From Streptomyces antimicrobicus (lineage in GTDB: Bacteria > Actinomycetota > Actinomycetes > Streptomycetales > Streptomycetaceae): DNA of 37,451 nucleotides. The DNA lies in NCBI RefSeq assembly GCF_020532625.1, contig NZ_JAJAUY010000054.1, positions 1 to 37,451 of the forward strand, in the 5' to 3' direction. This document shows, piece after piece, positions 7,685 to 14,479 of this stretch (the first letter of the stretch is position 1; each line of letters opens with the position of its first letter). The notes below the pieces were generated by a model. It did not search any database, was not told the origin of the DNA, and saw only the letters and a program-made list of their open reading frames with translations. Made by a program: the position numbers and the translations under genes.

Positions 7685-9655
7685 CTGACTACGTTCCGAG
7701 ACCTCGGGATCTTTCCCGAGACCGCCGAAGCCCTTGAAGCCGTCGGCATCGTGTCCCCCTTCCCCATCCAGGAGATGACCCTTCCCGTCGCCCTCTCCGG
7801 CACGGACGTCATCGGCCAGGCGAAGACCGGTACCGGCAAGACGCTGGGCTTCGGCCTCCCCCTCCTGGAGCGTGTCGTCGTCCCCGCGGACGTCGAGGCC
7901 GGCCGGGCCAGGCCCGAGCAGCTGACCGACTCCCCGCAGGCCCTCGTCGTCGTCCCGACGCGCGAGCTGTGCACCCAGGTGACGAACGACCTGCTCACCG
8001 CGGGCAAGGTCCGCAACGTCCGCGTCCTGGCCATATACGGTGGCCGCGCGTACGAGCCCCAGGTCGAGGCGCTGAAGAAGGGCGTCGACGTGATCGTCGG
8101 CACCCCCGGCCGCCTGCTGGACCTCGCCGGCCAGAAGAAGCTCGACCTCTCGCGCGTCAAGGCCCTGGTCCTGGACGAGGCCGACGAGATGCTCGACCTG
8201 GGCTTCCTGCCCGATGTCGAGAAGATCATCAACCTGCTGCCGGCGAAGCGCCAGACGATGCTGTTCTCGGCGACCATGCCGGGCGCCGTCATCGGCCTCG
8301 CCCGCCGCTACATGTCGCAGCCCACGCACATCCGCGCCACCGCGCCGGACGACGAGGGTGCGACGGTCGCGAACATCACGCAGCACGTGTTCCGCGCCCA
8401 CTCGATGGACAAGCCGGAGATGGTCGCCCGGATCCTGCAGGCCGAGGGCCGCGGGCTCGCGATGATCTTCTGCCGGACCAAGCGGACGGCGGCCGACATC
8501 GCCGAGCAGCTGGAGCGGCGGGGCTTCGCCTCCGGCGCGGTCCACGGCGACCTGGGCCAGGGCGCCCGGGAGCAGGCGCTGCGCGCGTTCCGCAACGGCA
8601 AGGTCGACGTGCTCGTCTGCACCGATGTCGCCGCGCGCGGCATCGACGTCGAAGGCGTCACGCACGTGATCAACTACCAGTCGCCGGAGGACGAGAAGAC
8701 GTACCTGCACCGGGTGGGCCGTACGGGCCGCGCGGGCGCGTCGGGTACGGCCGTCACGCTCGTCGACTGGGACGACATCCCGCGCTGGCAGCTGATCAAC
8801 AAGGCGCTGGACCTGCCGTTCAACGACCCGGAGGAGACGTACTCCACGTCCCCGCACCTGTTCGAGCTGCTGAACATCCCGGCCGGGACCAAGGGCGTGC
8901 TGCCCCGGGCCGAGCGCACCCGCGCGGGCCTGGCGGCCGAGGAGATCGAGGACCTGGGCGAGCCGGGTGGCCGCGGGGGACGCGGCCGCCGAGGCGCTGC
9001 GGCCCCGGCCGTCGAGGAGCGTCCGGCCCGCACGCGTACGCCGCGCCAGCGGCGCCGCACCCGCGGTGGGGCGGAGGTCGCCCCGGCGGCGGCGCCCGCC
9101 GTGGACGCGGCCGAGGCCGTGGCGGCTCCCGTGACGCCGGTGGAGGAGGCGGGGACCGAACCCCGCAAGCCCCGCCGCCGCCGCACCCGCGTCAACGCGA
9201 CGGCGTCCGTCCCGGCCCAGGCCGAGGCCCCGGCCGCCGTGACCCCGGCCCCCGTCGCGGAGCCCGCGGCGGAGCCCGCGGCGGAGGAGCCGAAGCCGCG
9301 CCGGACCCGCACCCGCAAGGTGGCGGAGCCGACGGTCACCGAAGCGGGGACCGCCACCGCGACGGAGGAGCCCAAGCCCCGACGCACCCGCACCCGCAAG
9401 GTGGCGGAGCCGACGGTCACCGAGGCCGGGACCGCCACCGCGACGGAGGAGCCCAAGCCCCGACGCACCCGCACCCGCAAGGTGGCGGAGCCGGCGGTCA
9501 CCGAGGCCGGGACCGCCACCGCGACGGAGGAGCCCAAGCCCCGACGCACCCGCACCCGCAAGGTCGCCGAGGCGGCCCCGGCGGAGGCGACCGAGGCCAC
9601 GGCCCCGCGCCGCCGCACCCGCACCCGCAAGGCCGCGGACTCCCCGGAGTCCTGA
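7685..9655 (+). CDS. DEAD-box ATP-dependent RNA helicase
   Basis: A 656-residue RNA helicase that uses ATP to unwind or remodel RNA. The motifs run in order: Q motif (F-R-D-L-G-I-F ... F-P-I-Q), A-K-T-G-T-G-K-T (I), P-T-R-E-L (Ia), G-T-P-G-R (Ib), D-E-A-D (II), S-A-T (III), then the second RecA domain ending in H-R-V-G-R-T-G-R (VI). Residues about 420-656 are an Arg/Pro/Ala/Glu-rich tail with 27-residue repeats, probably disordered and RNA-binding. Homologues begin at T-T-F-R-D-L-G. The only initiator-like codon there is CTG at 7685, with AGAGG 7 bases upstream, so I place the start at this rare codon; the alternative is ATG at 7463. From memory it corresponds to M. tuberculosis RhlE (Rv3211). 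Confidence 0.93.
   Translation: MTTFRDLGIFPETAEALEAVGIVSPFPIQEMTLPVALSGTDVIGQAKTGTGKTLGFGLPLLERVVVPADVEAGRARPEQLTDSPQALVVVPTRELCTQVTNDLLTAGKVRNVRVLAIYGGRAYEPQVEALKKGVDVIVGTPGRLLDLAGQKKLDLSRVKALVLDEADEMLDLGFLPDVEKIINLLPAKRQTMLFSATMPGAVIGLARRYMSQPTHIRATAPDDEGATVANITQHVFRAHSMDKPEMVARILQAEGRGLAMIFCRTKRTAADIAEQLERRGFASGAVHGDLGQGAREQALRAFRNGKVDVLVCTDVAARGIDVEGVTHVINYQSPEDEKTYLHRVGRTGRAGASGTAVTLVDWDDIPRWQLINKALDLPFNDPEETYSTSPHLFELLNIPAGTKGVLPRAERTRAGLAAEEIEDLGEPGGRGGRGRRGAAAPAVEERPARTRTPRQRRRTRGGAEVAPAAAPAVDAAEAVAAPVTPVEEAGTEPRKPRRRRTRVNATASVPAQAEAPAAVTPAPVAEPAAEPAAEEPKPRRTRTRKVAEPTVTEAGTATATEEPKPRRTRTRKVAEPTVTEAGTATATEEPKPRRTRTRKVAEPAVTEAGTATATEEPKPRRTRTRKVAEAAPAEATEATAPRRRTRTRKAADSPES
9284..9574. 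repeat. 81-bp tandem repeats in the helicase tail
   Basis: Three full copies start at 9284, 9365 and 9446, and a partial fourth at 9527. Each encodes E-E-P-K-P-R-R-T-R-T-R-K followed by V-A-E-P-x-V-T-E-A. Copies 2 and 3 are almost identical in DNA, which points to recent expansion. Confidence 0.88.
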
Positions 9656-9665
9656 CCCACCCCGA

Positions 9666-9698
9666 CGGCCCCGCCCTTCCCCAGGAAGTGCGGGGCCG
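9666..9698 (+). terminator. terminator after the helicase gene
   Basis: 9-bp stem CGGCCCCGC/GCGGGGCCG with an inner CTTCC/GGAAG stem, 10 bases past the stop codon. Confidence 0.7.
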
Positions 9699-9783
9699 CC
9701 GCCGTACCCGGGCCCCCCGCGGCGAAGCCGGAAGTGCTCCGGCCGGGCGCGCAGGGTGCGGACCGCGCGGGGTTACGGGCCGG

Positions 9784-9789
9784 TAGCCT
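9784..9789 (+). promoter_or_regulatory. -10 box for leaderless hydrolase gene
   Basis: TAGCCT 7 bases before the ATG at 9797, the spacing expected for a transcript that begins at the start codon. Confidence 0.42.
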
Positions 9790-9796
9790 CGGGGGC

Positions 9797-10669
9797 ATGA
9801 GTAAGCCTCCCCTCCTGGACCTGCCTGGATCCGCCCGGGCGTACACCCTCCGCACCGCCCGCGGCGACTTCGCCGTGCACGAGGCCGGCCGGGCCGAGCT
9901 CGGGACGGCGTTGCTCGTGCCCGGGTTCACCGGGAGCAAGGAGGACTTCATCGGGCTCCTCGAACCGCTGGCCGCCGCCGGCCACCGCGTCGTCGCCGTC
10001 GACGGCCGCGGCCAGTACCAGAGTCCGGGCCCGCGCGACGAGGCGGCGTACGCCCTGGACGAGCTCGCCCACGATCTCCTCGCCCAGGCCGCGGCGCTGC
10101 GGGCGGAGGGGCCGCTGCACCTCGTCGGCCACTCCTTCGGCGGTCTGGTCTCGCGCGCCGCCGTCCTCCGCGAGCCGGCCGCGTTCACCAGCCTGACCCT
10201 CATGAGCAGCGGCCCCGCCGCCATCACCCCCGACCAGCAGGCCCGCACCAAGCTGCTGATCGCCGCGCTGGAGATGCTGCGCGAGGACATGCCGGCCGTC
10301 TGGGAGGCGATGCGCGCGCAGGAGCCGGACGCCGCCCTGGACTCCCCCGAGCTCACGGCCTTCCTGCGCGCCCGCTGGCTGGGCACCGTGCCCGAGCAGC
10401 TGATCGCCACCGGCCGGGTGCTGATCTCCGAGGAGGACCGGGTGGCCGAGCTGGCGGAGGTGGACCTGCCAAAGTTGGTCCTGTCCGGCGCCGTGGACTA
10501 CGCGTGGCCGCTCCCGCTGCTGGACGATATGGCTCAGCGCCTGGGCGCCCGGCGCCAGGTGATCCCCGGCACCGCGCACTCCCCCAACGCCGAGGACCCC
10601 GGGGCCACCGCCCGGGCCCTGACGGAGTTCTGGGCGGCGGCCGCCGGCGACCGCCCCGAGCCAAGCTAG
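9797..10669 (+). CDS. alpha/beta-fold hydrolase
   Basis: A 290-residue alpha/beta hydrolase. It shows V-P-G-F-T-G-S-K-E-D near residue 40 (oxyanion hole), G-H-S-F-G-G-L with the nucleophile serine near residue 115, an Asp in S-G-A-V-D-Y, and a His in G-T-A-H-S-P-N, so the triad is complete. It is cytoplasmic, with no signal peptide, and its substrate is unknown. The ATG at 9797 was chosen over an upstream in-frame ATG at 9734 because the conserved part begins here. There is either a leaderless start (TAGCCT 7 bases upstream) or a weak GGGGG site. It shares the fold but not close sequence with the hydrolase at 3547. Confidence 0.88.
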   Translation: MSKPPLLDLPGSARAYTLRTARGDFAVHEAGRAELGTALLVPGFTGSKEDFIGLLEPLAAAGHRVVAVDGRGQYQSPGPRDEAAYALDELAHDLLAQAAALRAEGPLHLVGHSFGGLVSRAAVLREPAAFTSLTLMSSGPAAITPDQQARTKLLIAALEMLREDMPAVWEAMRAQEPDAALDSPELTAFLRARWLGTVPEQLIATGRVLISEEDRVAELAEVDLPKLVLSGAVDYAWPLPLLDDMAQRLGARRQVIPGTAHSPNAEDPGATARALTEFWAAAAGDRPEPS

Positions 10670-10689
10670 TTAGCCAAGGAAAAAATTTC

Positions 10690-10725
10690 TTTAGCGTAGG
10701 GAATGTTTGCGTCCTACACTTCGTT
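10690..10725 (+). promoter_or_regulatory. SigR-type promoter (GGGAAT-N18-GTT) before a 50-residue gene
   Basis: GGGAAT (10699-10704), 18 bases, then GTT (10723-10725) match the SigR consensus of Streptomyces exactly; SigR controls the thiol-oxidative stress response. A housekeeping-type TACACT -10 box (10715-10720) with TTTAGC (10690-10695) 19 bases upstream overlaps it. A GTAGG/CCTAC inverted repeat (10696-10700, 10713-10717) lies in the same stretch. The region is strikingly AT-rich for this genome. Confidence 0.55.
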
Positions 10726-10764
10726 GTCCCCAGTGCGAGGAGAACACCGACGAAGGGAGAAGCC

Positions 10765-10917
10765 GTGCGCTTCGAGATTCTGCGCCTGGACGACGTCGAC
10801 GGGGCCGCCGTGGACAGCACCGTCGTGGACGCGGCCTCCGTCAACGGGATCGTGCAGCAGGCCGCCGCGATCGGCCAGCGCATCCTCATCCGCCCGGCCG
10901 GGTCCGCGTCCTCCTGA
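10765..10917 (+). CDS. conserved 50-residue protein, function unknown
   Basis: A 50-residue protein starting at GTG 10765 with a strong GAAGGGAG site 5 bases upstream. It opens M-R-F-E-I-L-R-L-D-D-V-D-G and ends I-L-I-R-P-A. The pattern of a strand, a helix (A-S-V-N-x-I-V-Q-Q-A-A-A) and a strand suggests a small compact fold. It has no Cys, no signal and no membrane segment. I recognise the sequence type as conserved in Streptomyces but know no function. Its promoter carries a SigR-like signature and an 18-bp-stem terminator follows, so it is an independent, probably stress-responsive, unit. Confidence 0.8.
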   Translation: MRFEILRLDDVDGAAVDSTVVDAASVNGIVQQAAAIGQRILIRPAGSASS

Positions 10918-10926
10918 CACCTACGC

Positions 10927-10965
10927 CGAAGGCCCCGCCCGGATCCGATCCGGGCGGGGCCTTCG
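10927..10965. terminator. strong bidirectional terminator
   Basis: 18-bp perfect stem (10927-10944 with 10948-10965) and a 3-base loop, between the 50-residue gene and the convergent marC gene. Confidence 0.88.
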
Positions 10966-11021
10966 TCCGTCCGGGACGGCCGGGGCACCCGCTCGCGCGC
11001 CCGCGCCGCCCGCGCCCCGCG

Positions 11022-11627
11022 TCAGGCGCCGCGGACCACCTGGAGCACACCGTTGATGATCTGCTGCACGGCGATCGCGGACAGCATCATGCCGGCCAGC
11101 CGGGTCACCAGCACCACACCGCCGTCCTTGATCACCCGGATGATCACCAGCGAGTACCGCATCGTCAGCCACAGCACCACGTGCATGGCCACGATCGCCG
11201 TCCACACCGACAGCTGCCCGCCGAACCCGTCCGCCTTCTGCACGGCCAGGATGACCGACACGATCGCACCCGGCCCGGCCAGCAGCGGCATGCCCAGCGG
11301 CACGAGCGCGACGTTGACGTCCTTGGTCTGCTTGGGCTCGTCGGTCTTGCCGGTCAGCAGGTCGAGCGCGATGAGCAGGAGCAGCAGACCACCGGCGATC
11401 ATCAGCGCCGGCACCGACACGTGCAGGTAGTCGAGGATCTGCTGCCCGCAGACACCGAAGACGGCGATCACGCCGAAGGCGACGCACACCGCCTGCCAGG
11501 CCATGCGCCGCTGCACCTTCGCGGGACGCCCCGACGTCAGCGCGAGGAAGATCGGCGTGATCCCCGGGGGGTCCATAATCACAAAAAGGGTGAGAAAGAG
11601 GGATCCGAAGACAGCAAAATCGAACAC
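11022..11627 (-). CDS. MarC-family integral membrane protein
   Basis: A 201-residue protein of the MarC/UPF0056 family with six expected membrane helices. It carries the family signature early on, F-V-I-M-D-P-P-G-I-T-P-I-F, and a second conserved loop, P-L-G-M-P-L-L-A-G-P-G-A-I. Once linked to antibiotic resistance in E. coli, MarC proteins have no agreed substrate; annotation as amino-acid transporters comes from related NAAT proteins. The GTG at 11627 is chosen because the hydrophobic family start M-F-D-F-A-V-F-G begins there with AAGG 6 bases before. It is monocistronic, convergent with the 50-residue gene. Confidence 0.9.
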   Translation of the reverse strand: MFDFAVFGSLFLTLFVIMDPPGITPIFLALTSGRPAKVQRRMAWQAVCVAFGVIAVFGVCGQQILDYLHVSVPALMIAGGLLLLLIALDLLTGKTDEPKQTKDVNVALVPLGMPLLAGPGAIVSVILAVQKADGFGGQLSVWTAIVAMHVVLWLTMRYSLVIIRVIKDGGVVLVTRLAGMMLSAIAVQQIINGVLQVVRGA

Positions 11628-11794
11628 GAGGAAGCCTTGCAGGAGTGGTCGTACGAAGGAGGAGGGTCCGCGCACCGGTCGGCGGCGTCCCCCGGGGCGC
11701 GGCACCAGCACGCGCAGGCGGCGGCAGCCGCGGGAGGGTGACGGAGGGGACGGGACGACGCGGTGGCCGCGACACGCCCCGCAGGCCCGAGGGC

Positions 11795-12661
11795 TCAGCC
11801 GGCGGCGGGTCCGCCCGCGCCGGGCACGGGGAAGGCGCCGTACGCCCGGCGGGTGATCTCGCCGTAGATCTCCGGGTCGGTGGTGTACTCACCGAGCCGG
11901 CAGGTCTTGCGGCTGCCGTGGTAGTCGCTCGACCCGGTGGTCAGCAGTCCCAGCTCCCCGGCGAGGCCGCGCAGCCGCGCGCGGGTGTCCGCGTCGTGGT
12001 CCATGTGGTCGACCTCGATGCCGTCCAGCCCGGCGTCGGCCAGCTCGGCTATCGCGCTCTCCGGGACGGTCCGGCCCCGCTTGACGGCCGCCGGGTGGGC
12101 GAAGACGGCGACCCCGCCGGCCGCCTTGACCAGCCGCACCGCCTCGAACGGGTCCAGCTCGTGCTTGGGCGCCCAGGCACGGCCGCCGTCGGCGAGCCAG
12201 TGCGGGGTGAAGGCGTCCGAGACGGTCGGTACGACGCCCAGCTCGACCAGGGCGGTCGCGATGTGCGGCCGGCCGACCGAGCCGTCGCCGGCGATCCGGG
12301 ACACCTGCTCCCAGGTGACGGGCACGCCGAGCTCGACGAGCTTGTCGATCATCGCGTGGGCCCGTGGGACCCGGTCGTCCCGCACCAGCTCCCGCTCGCG
12401 CGCGAACTCCGGCTCGGCCGGGTCGAAGAGGTACGCCAGCATGTGCAGCGAGACCCCGTCGAGGCGACACGACAACTCGGCCCCGGTGACCAGCGTGAGC
12501 CCGGCCGGCAGCGCGGCAAGGGCCTCGGCGTGACCGCGGACGGTGTCGTGGTCGGTGAGCGCGACGACGTCCAGCCCGGCGGCGGCCGCACGGCGCACCA
12601 GCTCGGCGGGCGTGTCCGTCCCGTCGGACGCCGTGGAGTGGGCGTGCAGATCGATGCGCAC
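11795..12661 (-). CDS. PHP-domain phosphoesterase
   Basis: A 288-residue PHP-domain metal-dependent phosphoesterase. It begins R-I-D-L-H-A-H-S-T-A-S-D-G-T-D-T-P, the canonical metal-binding start. Further ligands appear in L-T-D-H-D-T, T-G-A-E-L-S, F-A-H-P and S-D-Y-H-G-S. Relatives such as YciV/TrpH remove the 3' phosphate from nucleoside 3',5'-bisphosphates or trim short RNA 5' ends; that activity is likely but not proved here. The GTG at 12661 has GGAG 7 bases upstream and a TATGCT -10 box about 35 bases before that (12701-12706). The DUF6758 gene lies upstream in the same direction. Confidence 0.9.
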   Translation of the reverse strand: MRIDLHAHSTASDGTDTPAELVRRAAAAGLDVVALTDHDTVRGHAEALAALPAGLTLVTGAELSCRLDGVSLHMLAYLFDPAEPEFARERELVRDDRVPRAHAMIDKLVELGVPVTWEQVSRIAGDGSVGRPHIATALVELGVVPTVSDAFTPHWLADGGRAWAPKHELDPFEAVRLVKAAGGVAVFAHPAAVKRGRTVPESAIAELADAGLDGIEVDHMDHDADTRARLRGLAGELGLLTTGSSDYHGSRKTCRLGEYTTDPEIYGEITRRAYGAFPVPGAGGPAAG

Positions 12662-12700
12662 GGCACGGCTCCAGGGTCAGGACGAACGGGGGGACACTCC

Positions 12701-12706
12701 AGCATA
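12701..12706 (-). promoter_or_regulatory. -10 box of the PHP gene
   Basis: TATGCT on the minus strand, about 40 bases before the GTG start, leaving a short leader with a GGAG ribosome site. Confidence 0.35.
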
Positions 12707-12803
12707 ACCGGCCCCACGACCCACCCCAGCGACCGGGCGGGGGCCGCACACGGCCGACCCGGCCCCGGCCGAGCACCGCCCCGGCCCCCGGCCCCCGGCC
12801 CCG

Positions 12804-13439
12804 CTAAAGGATGCGCGGGCTCAGTGCCCCGCAGGGCACCATCTCCACCTCGGCCCCGGCGTCCCGCAGATCCGCCAGTACCAGCTCGTCGTACATCAAG
12901 AGCCCCGACTTCTCCGGCCACACCACCGCCCACAGCCACAGCCCGCGCGCCTCGCCCGCGAACACCGCGCGGTCCTCCGGCACCCCCCGCACGTGCCACA
13001 GCGGCGTGGGCCGCCCCGCCGCGAGCATCTTCGCCGCGGGCGGTCCCGACACGTCGATGTACGGCCCCGGGTCGGGCCCGTCGATGCCCGCGTACCGCGC
13101 GCCGAGCCCCACGCCGAGTTCCTCGGCGACGAGGAGGAGTTCGCCCATGCCCCCGAGCGGTCCGGGCCCCGAGCAGGCCACCGCCGTGGCGCGGGCCCCG
13201 CTGCGGTCGTCGCCCGCCTGGGCGACCCCGGTGAAGAGCCACCCCACCGGCAGCGGCCACGGCATCCACACCGGCACCTGGGCCCGCCGCACCACGACGG
13301 TGAGGGCCTCGACGCTGGGCGGGATCACGGGTTGCAGGGGGTGAACGGTCCCGTGCACCGCGCACTGCCAGGAGTCGGCGAAAAGACCGGGCGCCCTGAC
13401 CCGGCCACCGCACTTCGGGCAACTCGGTTCGCCCCTCAT
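12804..13439 (-). CDS. DUF6758-family protein
   Basis: A 211-residue protein that matches the Streptomyces DUF6758 family. It opens with a zinc-ribbon-like C-P-K-C-G-G (residues 7-10) and a later C-x-V-H around residue 26. The core has conserved P-V-W-M-P-W-P-L-P and L-G-A-R-Y-A-G-I-D-G-P-D-P-G segments. No enzymatic motif is recognised and the role is unknown. The ATG at 13439 is preceded by GGAGGAG at a rather long spacing of 11. It is cytoplasmic. It lies between the PHP and SUFU genes on the same strand, but the gaps (over 80 bases) leave operon structure uncertain. Confidence 0.85.
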   Translation of the reverse strand: MRGEPSCPKCGGRVRAPGLFADSWQCAVHGTVHPLQPVIPPSVEALTVVVRRAQVPVWMPWPLPVGWLFTGVAQAGDDRSGARATAVACSGPGPLGGMGELLLVAEELGVGLGARYAGIDGPDPGPYIDVSGPPAAKMLAAGRPTPLWHVRGVPEDRAVFAGEARGLWLWAVVWPEKSGLLMYDELVLADLRDAGAEVEMVPCGALSPRIL

Positions 13440-13523
13440 AAGAAGCCACGCTCCTCCCCGGCCGCCGCCGCGTCAAGGGACGATCACCCGTCCGGATGCG
13501 ATGCGTACCCCCGGTGGCGGCGG

Positions 13524-14108
13524 TCAGTCCAACGCGACGGACGTACGCAGAGGATCCCGCAGATCGGTGCCCCGCGCGAGCCACCGCTCCTGGAGCGCGG
13601 CCGCGCCGTGCACCCGCTTCCACGCCGCCTCGTTCGCCGTCATCGGCAGCAGCGGCAGGAACCGGACCGGATCCATCGGCGGATCCAGCTCCAGGTCCTC
13701 GACCAGCCCGCCGGACTCGGCCACGAGCACGGAGGAGAACGGCGCCCCGGGCCACAGCGGATCGCCCACGTCCAAGGAGGCGCCCGGCGCCACGACCAGG
13801 CCCTCGACCTGAGGCGACGCGGCCAGTACGGCGAGCGGCCGGAGCACCTTGTCGGTGTCGGCCAGCCCCGCCCGTACGGTCAGCACCAGCTCGGCGCGCG
13901 GGCCGCGCACCGGGTCGGCGACCATGTCCGTCGGGTCGGTCATGGGGTGCGCGGACATGCCGAGGGTCGCGTAGCGCACGAGGTCCCCGGCGTGGAAGCG
14001 GAGCACCTCGATGCGGTCGGTACCGAGGAAGGTGACGGCGGCCCGGGCGTCGGGCTCCCCCAATGCGGAACGCAGCCGGGCCTCGACGACTGCCAGAAGA
14101 TCTGCCAT
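13524..14108 (-). CDS. suppressor-of-fused (SUFU) domain protein
   Basis: A 194-residue protein resembling the SUFU domain family: V-T-F-L-G-T-D-R-I-E-V-L-R-F near the start, a central R-A-E-L-V-L-T-V-R segment, and P-L-L-P-M-T-x-N-E-A-A-W-K at the C-terminal end. In animals SUFU regulates Hedgehog signalling; bacterial members are often immunity or housekeeping proteins of unknown role. No toxin gene is adjacent. The ATG at 14108 has no ribosome site but lies 6 bases after a TATGCT -10 box with a TTTACC-like -35, so it is likely leaderless. This rules against an upstream in-frame start at 14159. Confidence 0.8.
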   Translation of the reverse strand: MADLLAVVEARLRSALGEPDARAAVTFLGTDRIEVLRFHAGDLVRYATLGMSAHPMTDPTDMVADPVRGPRAELVLTVRAGLADTDKVLRPLAVLAASPQVEGLVVAPGASLDVGDPLWPGAPFSSVLVAESGGLVEDLELDPPMDPVRFLPLLPMTANEAAWKRVHGAAALQERWLARGTDLRDPLRTSVALD

Positions 14109-14114
14109 GTCGCG

Positions 14115-14142
14115 AGCATAGATCTCATATGAAGCGGGTAAA
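14115..14142 (-). promoter_or_regulatory. promoter of the leaderless SUFU gene
   Basis: On the minus strand, -35-like TTTACC (14137-14142), 16-base spacer, -10 TATGCT (14115-14120), then 6 bases to the ATG at 14108. Confidence 0.5.
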
Positions 14143-14479
14143 GCCTGGGTTTTGACCAACTGTCGGCTGATAGTGTTGACCGCTGGTCGGGGCGTGCGTT
14201 CGAGATGACTCCCAGCACGGGCTGGTGGAGCCGGTCACGCCCCAGGACACAGGACATCCCCTACGGGGGACCGGCCGGAGGAGGTGGGGCTGCGATGGAT
14301 CGAAGTCGATCGTGCAGTACCGACCACCCCACCACGGGCGCCTCCCGCCCGGCGCCGTGCTTCTGATCTTGATCTTCTGATCGACACCCGTCCTGTGTCC
14401 TTCCGCTGCCTGCCCGTGCGGTCCGGCGGAGGGTCTCCCACCCGTGCGGACCGCAACCGCGCGTGCGAAGGAGCCTGCC
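14143..14479 (+). other. long structured leader upstream of corA
   Basis: This stretch holds ordered inverted repeats: TCCCC/GGGGGA around 14257-14270; a long arm from GTGGGG (14284) through CTGC and GATCGA/TCGATC to GCAG and CCCCAC (about 14332); and TGCGGTCCG/CGGACCGCA (14417-14425, 14447-14455) with an inner GGGT/ACCC stem. The last hairpin ends 12 bases before the corA ribosome site. A direct repeat CTTCTGATC occurs twice at about 14360-14381. No familiar Mg2+ riboswitch could be assigned by eye. Confidence 0.45.
14295..14366 (+). CDS. possible 23-residue leader peptide before corA
   Basis: ATG at 14295 with GGAGGAGG 10 bases upstream, closing at TGA 14364-14366 after 23 residues. The second half is Pro-, Thr- and Ser-rich (H-P-T-T-G-A-S-R-P-A-P). 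Its start overlaps the long hairpin, so its translation would reshape the leader. Evidence is only the ribosome site and the position; it may be chance. Confidence 0.25.
   Translation: MDRSRSCSTDHPTTGASRPAPCF

Noticed and set aside
12704..12803. CCCCGG-rich run after the DUF6758 gene as a repeat or terminator
   Set aside because: Simple GC-rich sequence; no stable, unique hairpin could be defined.
14360..14381. Direct repeat CTTCTGATC as an attachment site or regulator box
   Set aside because: Only two short copies, no mobile gene nearby; noted within the corA leader only.
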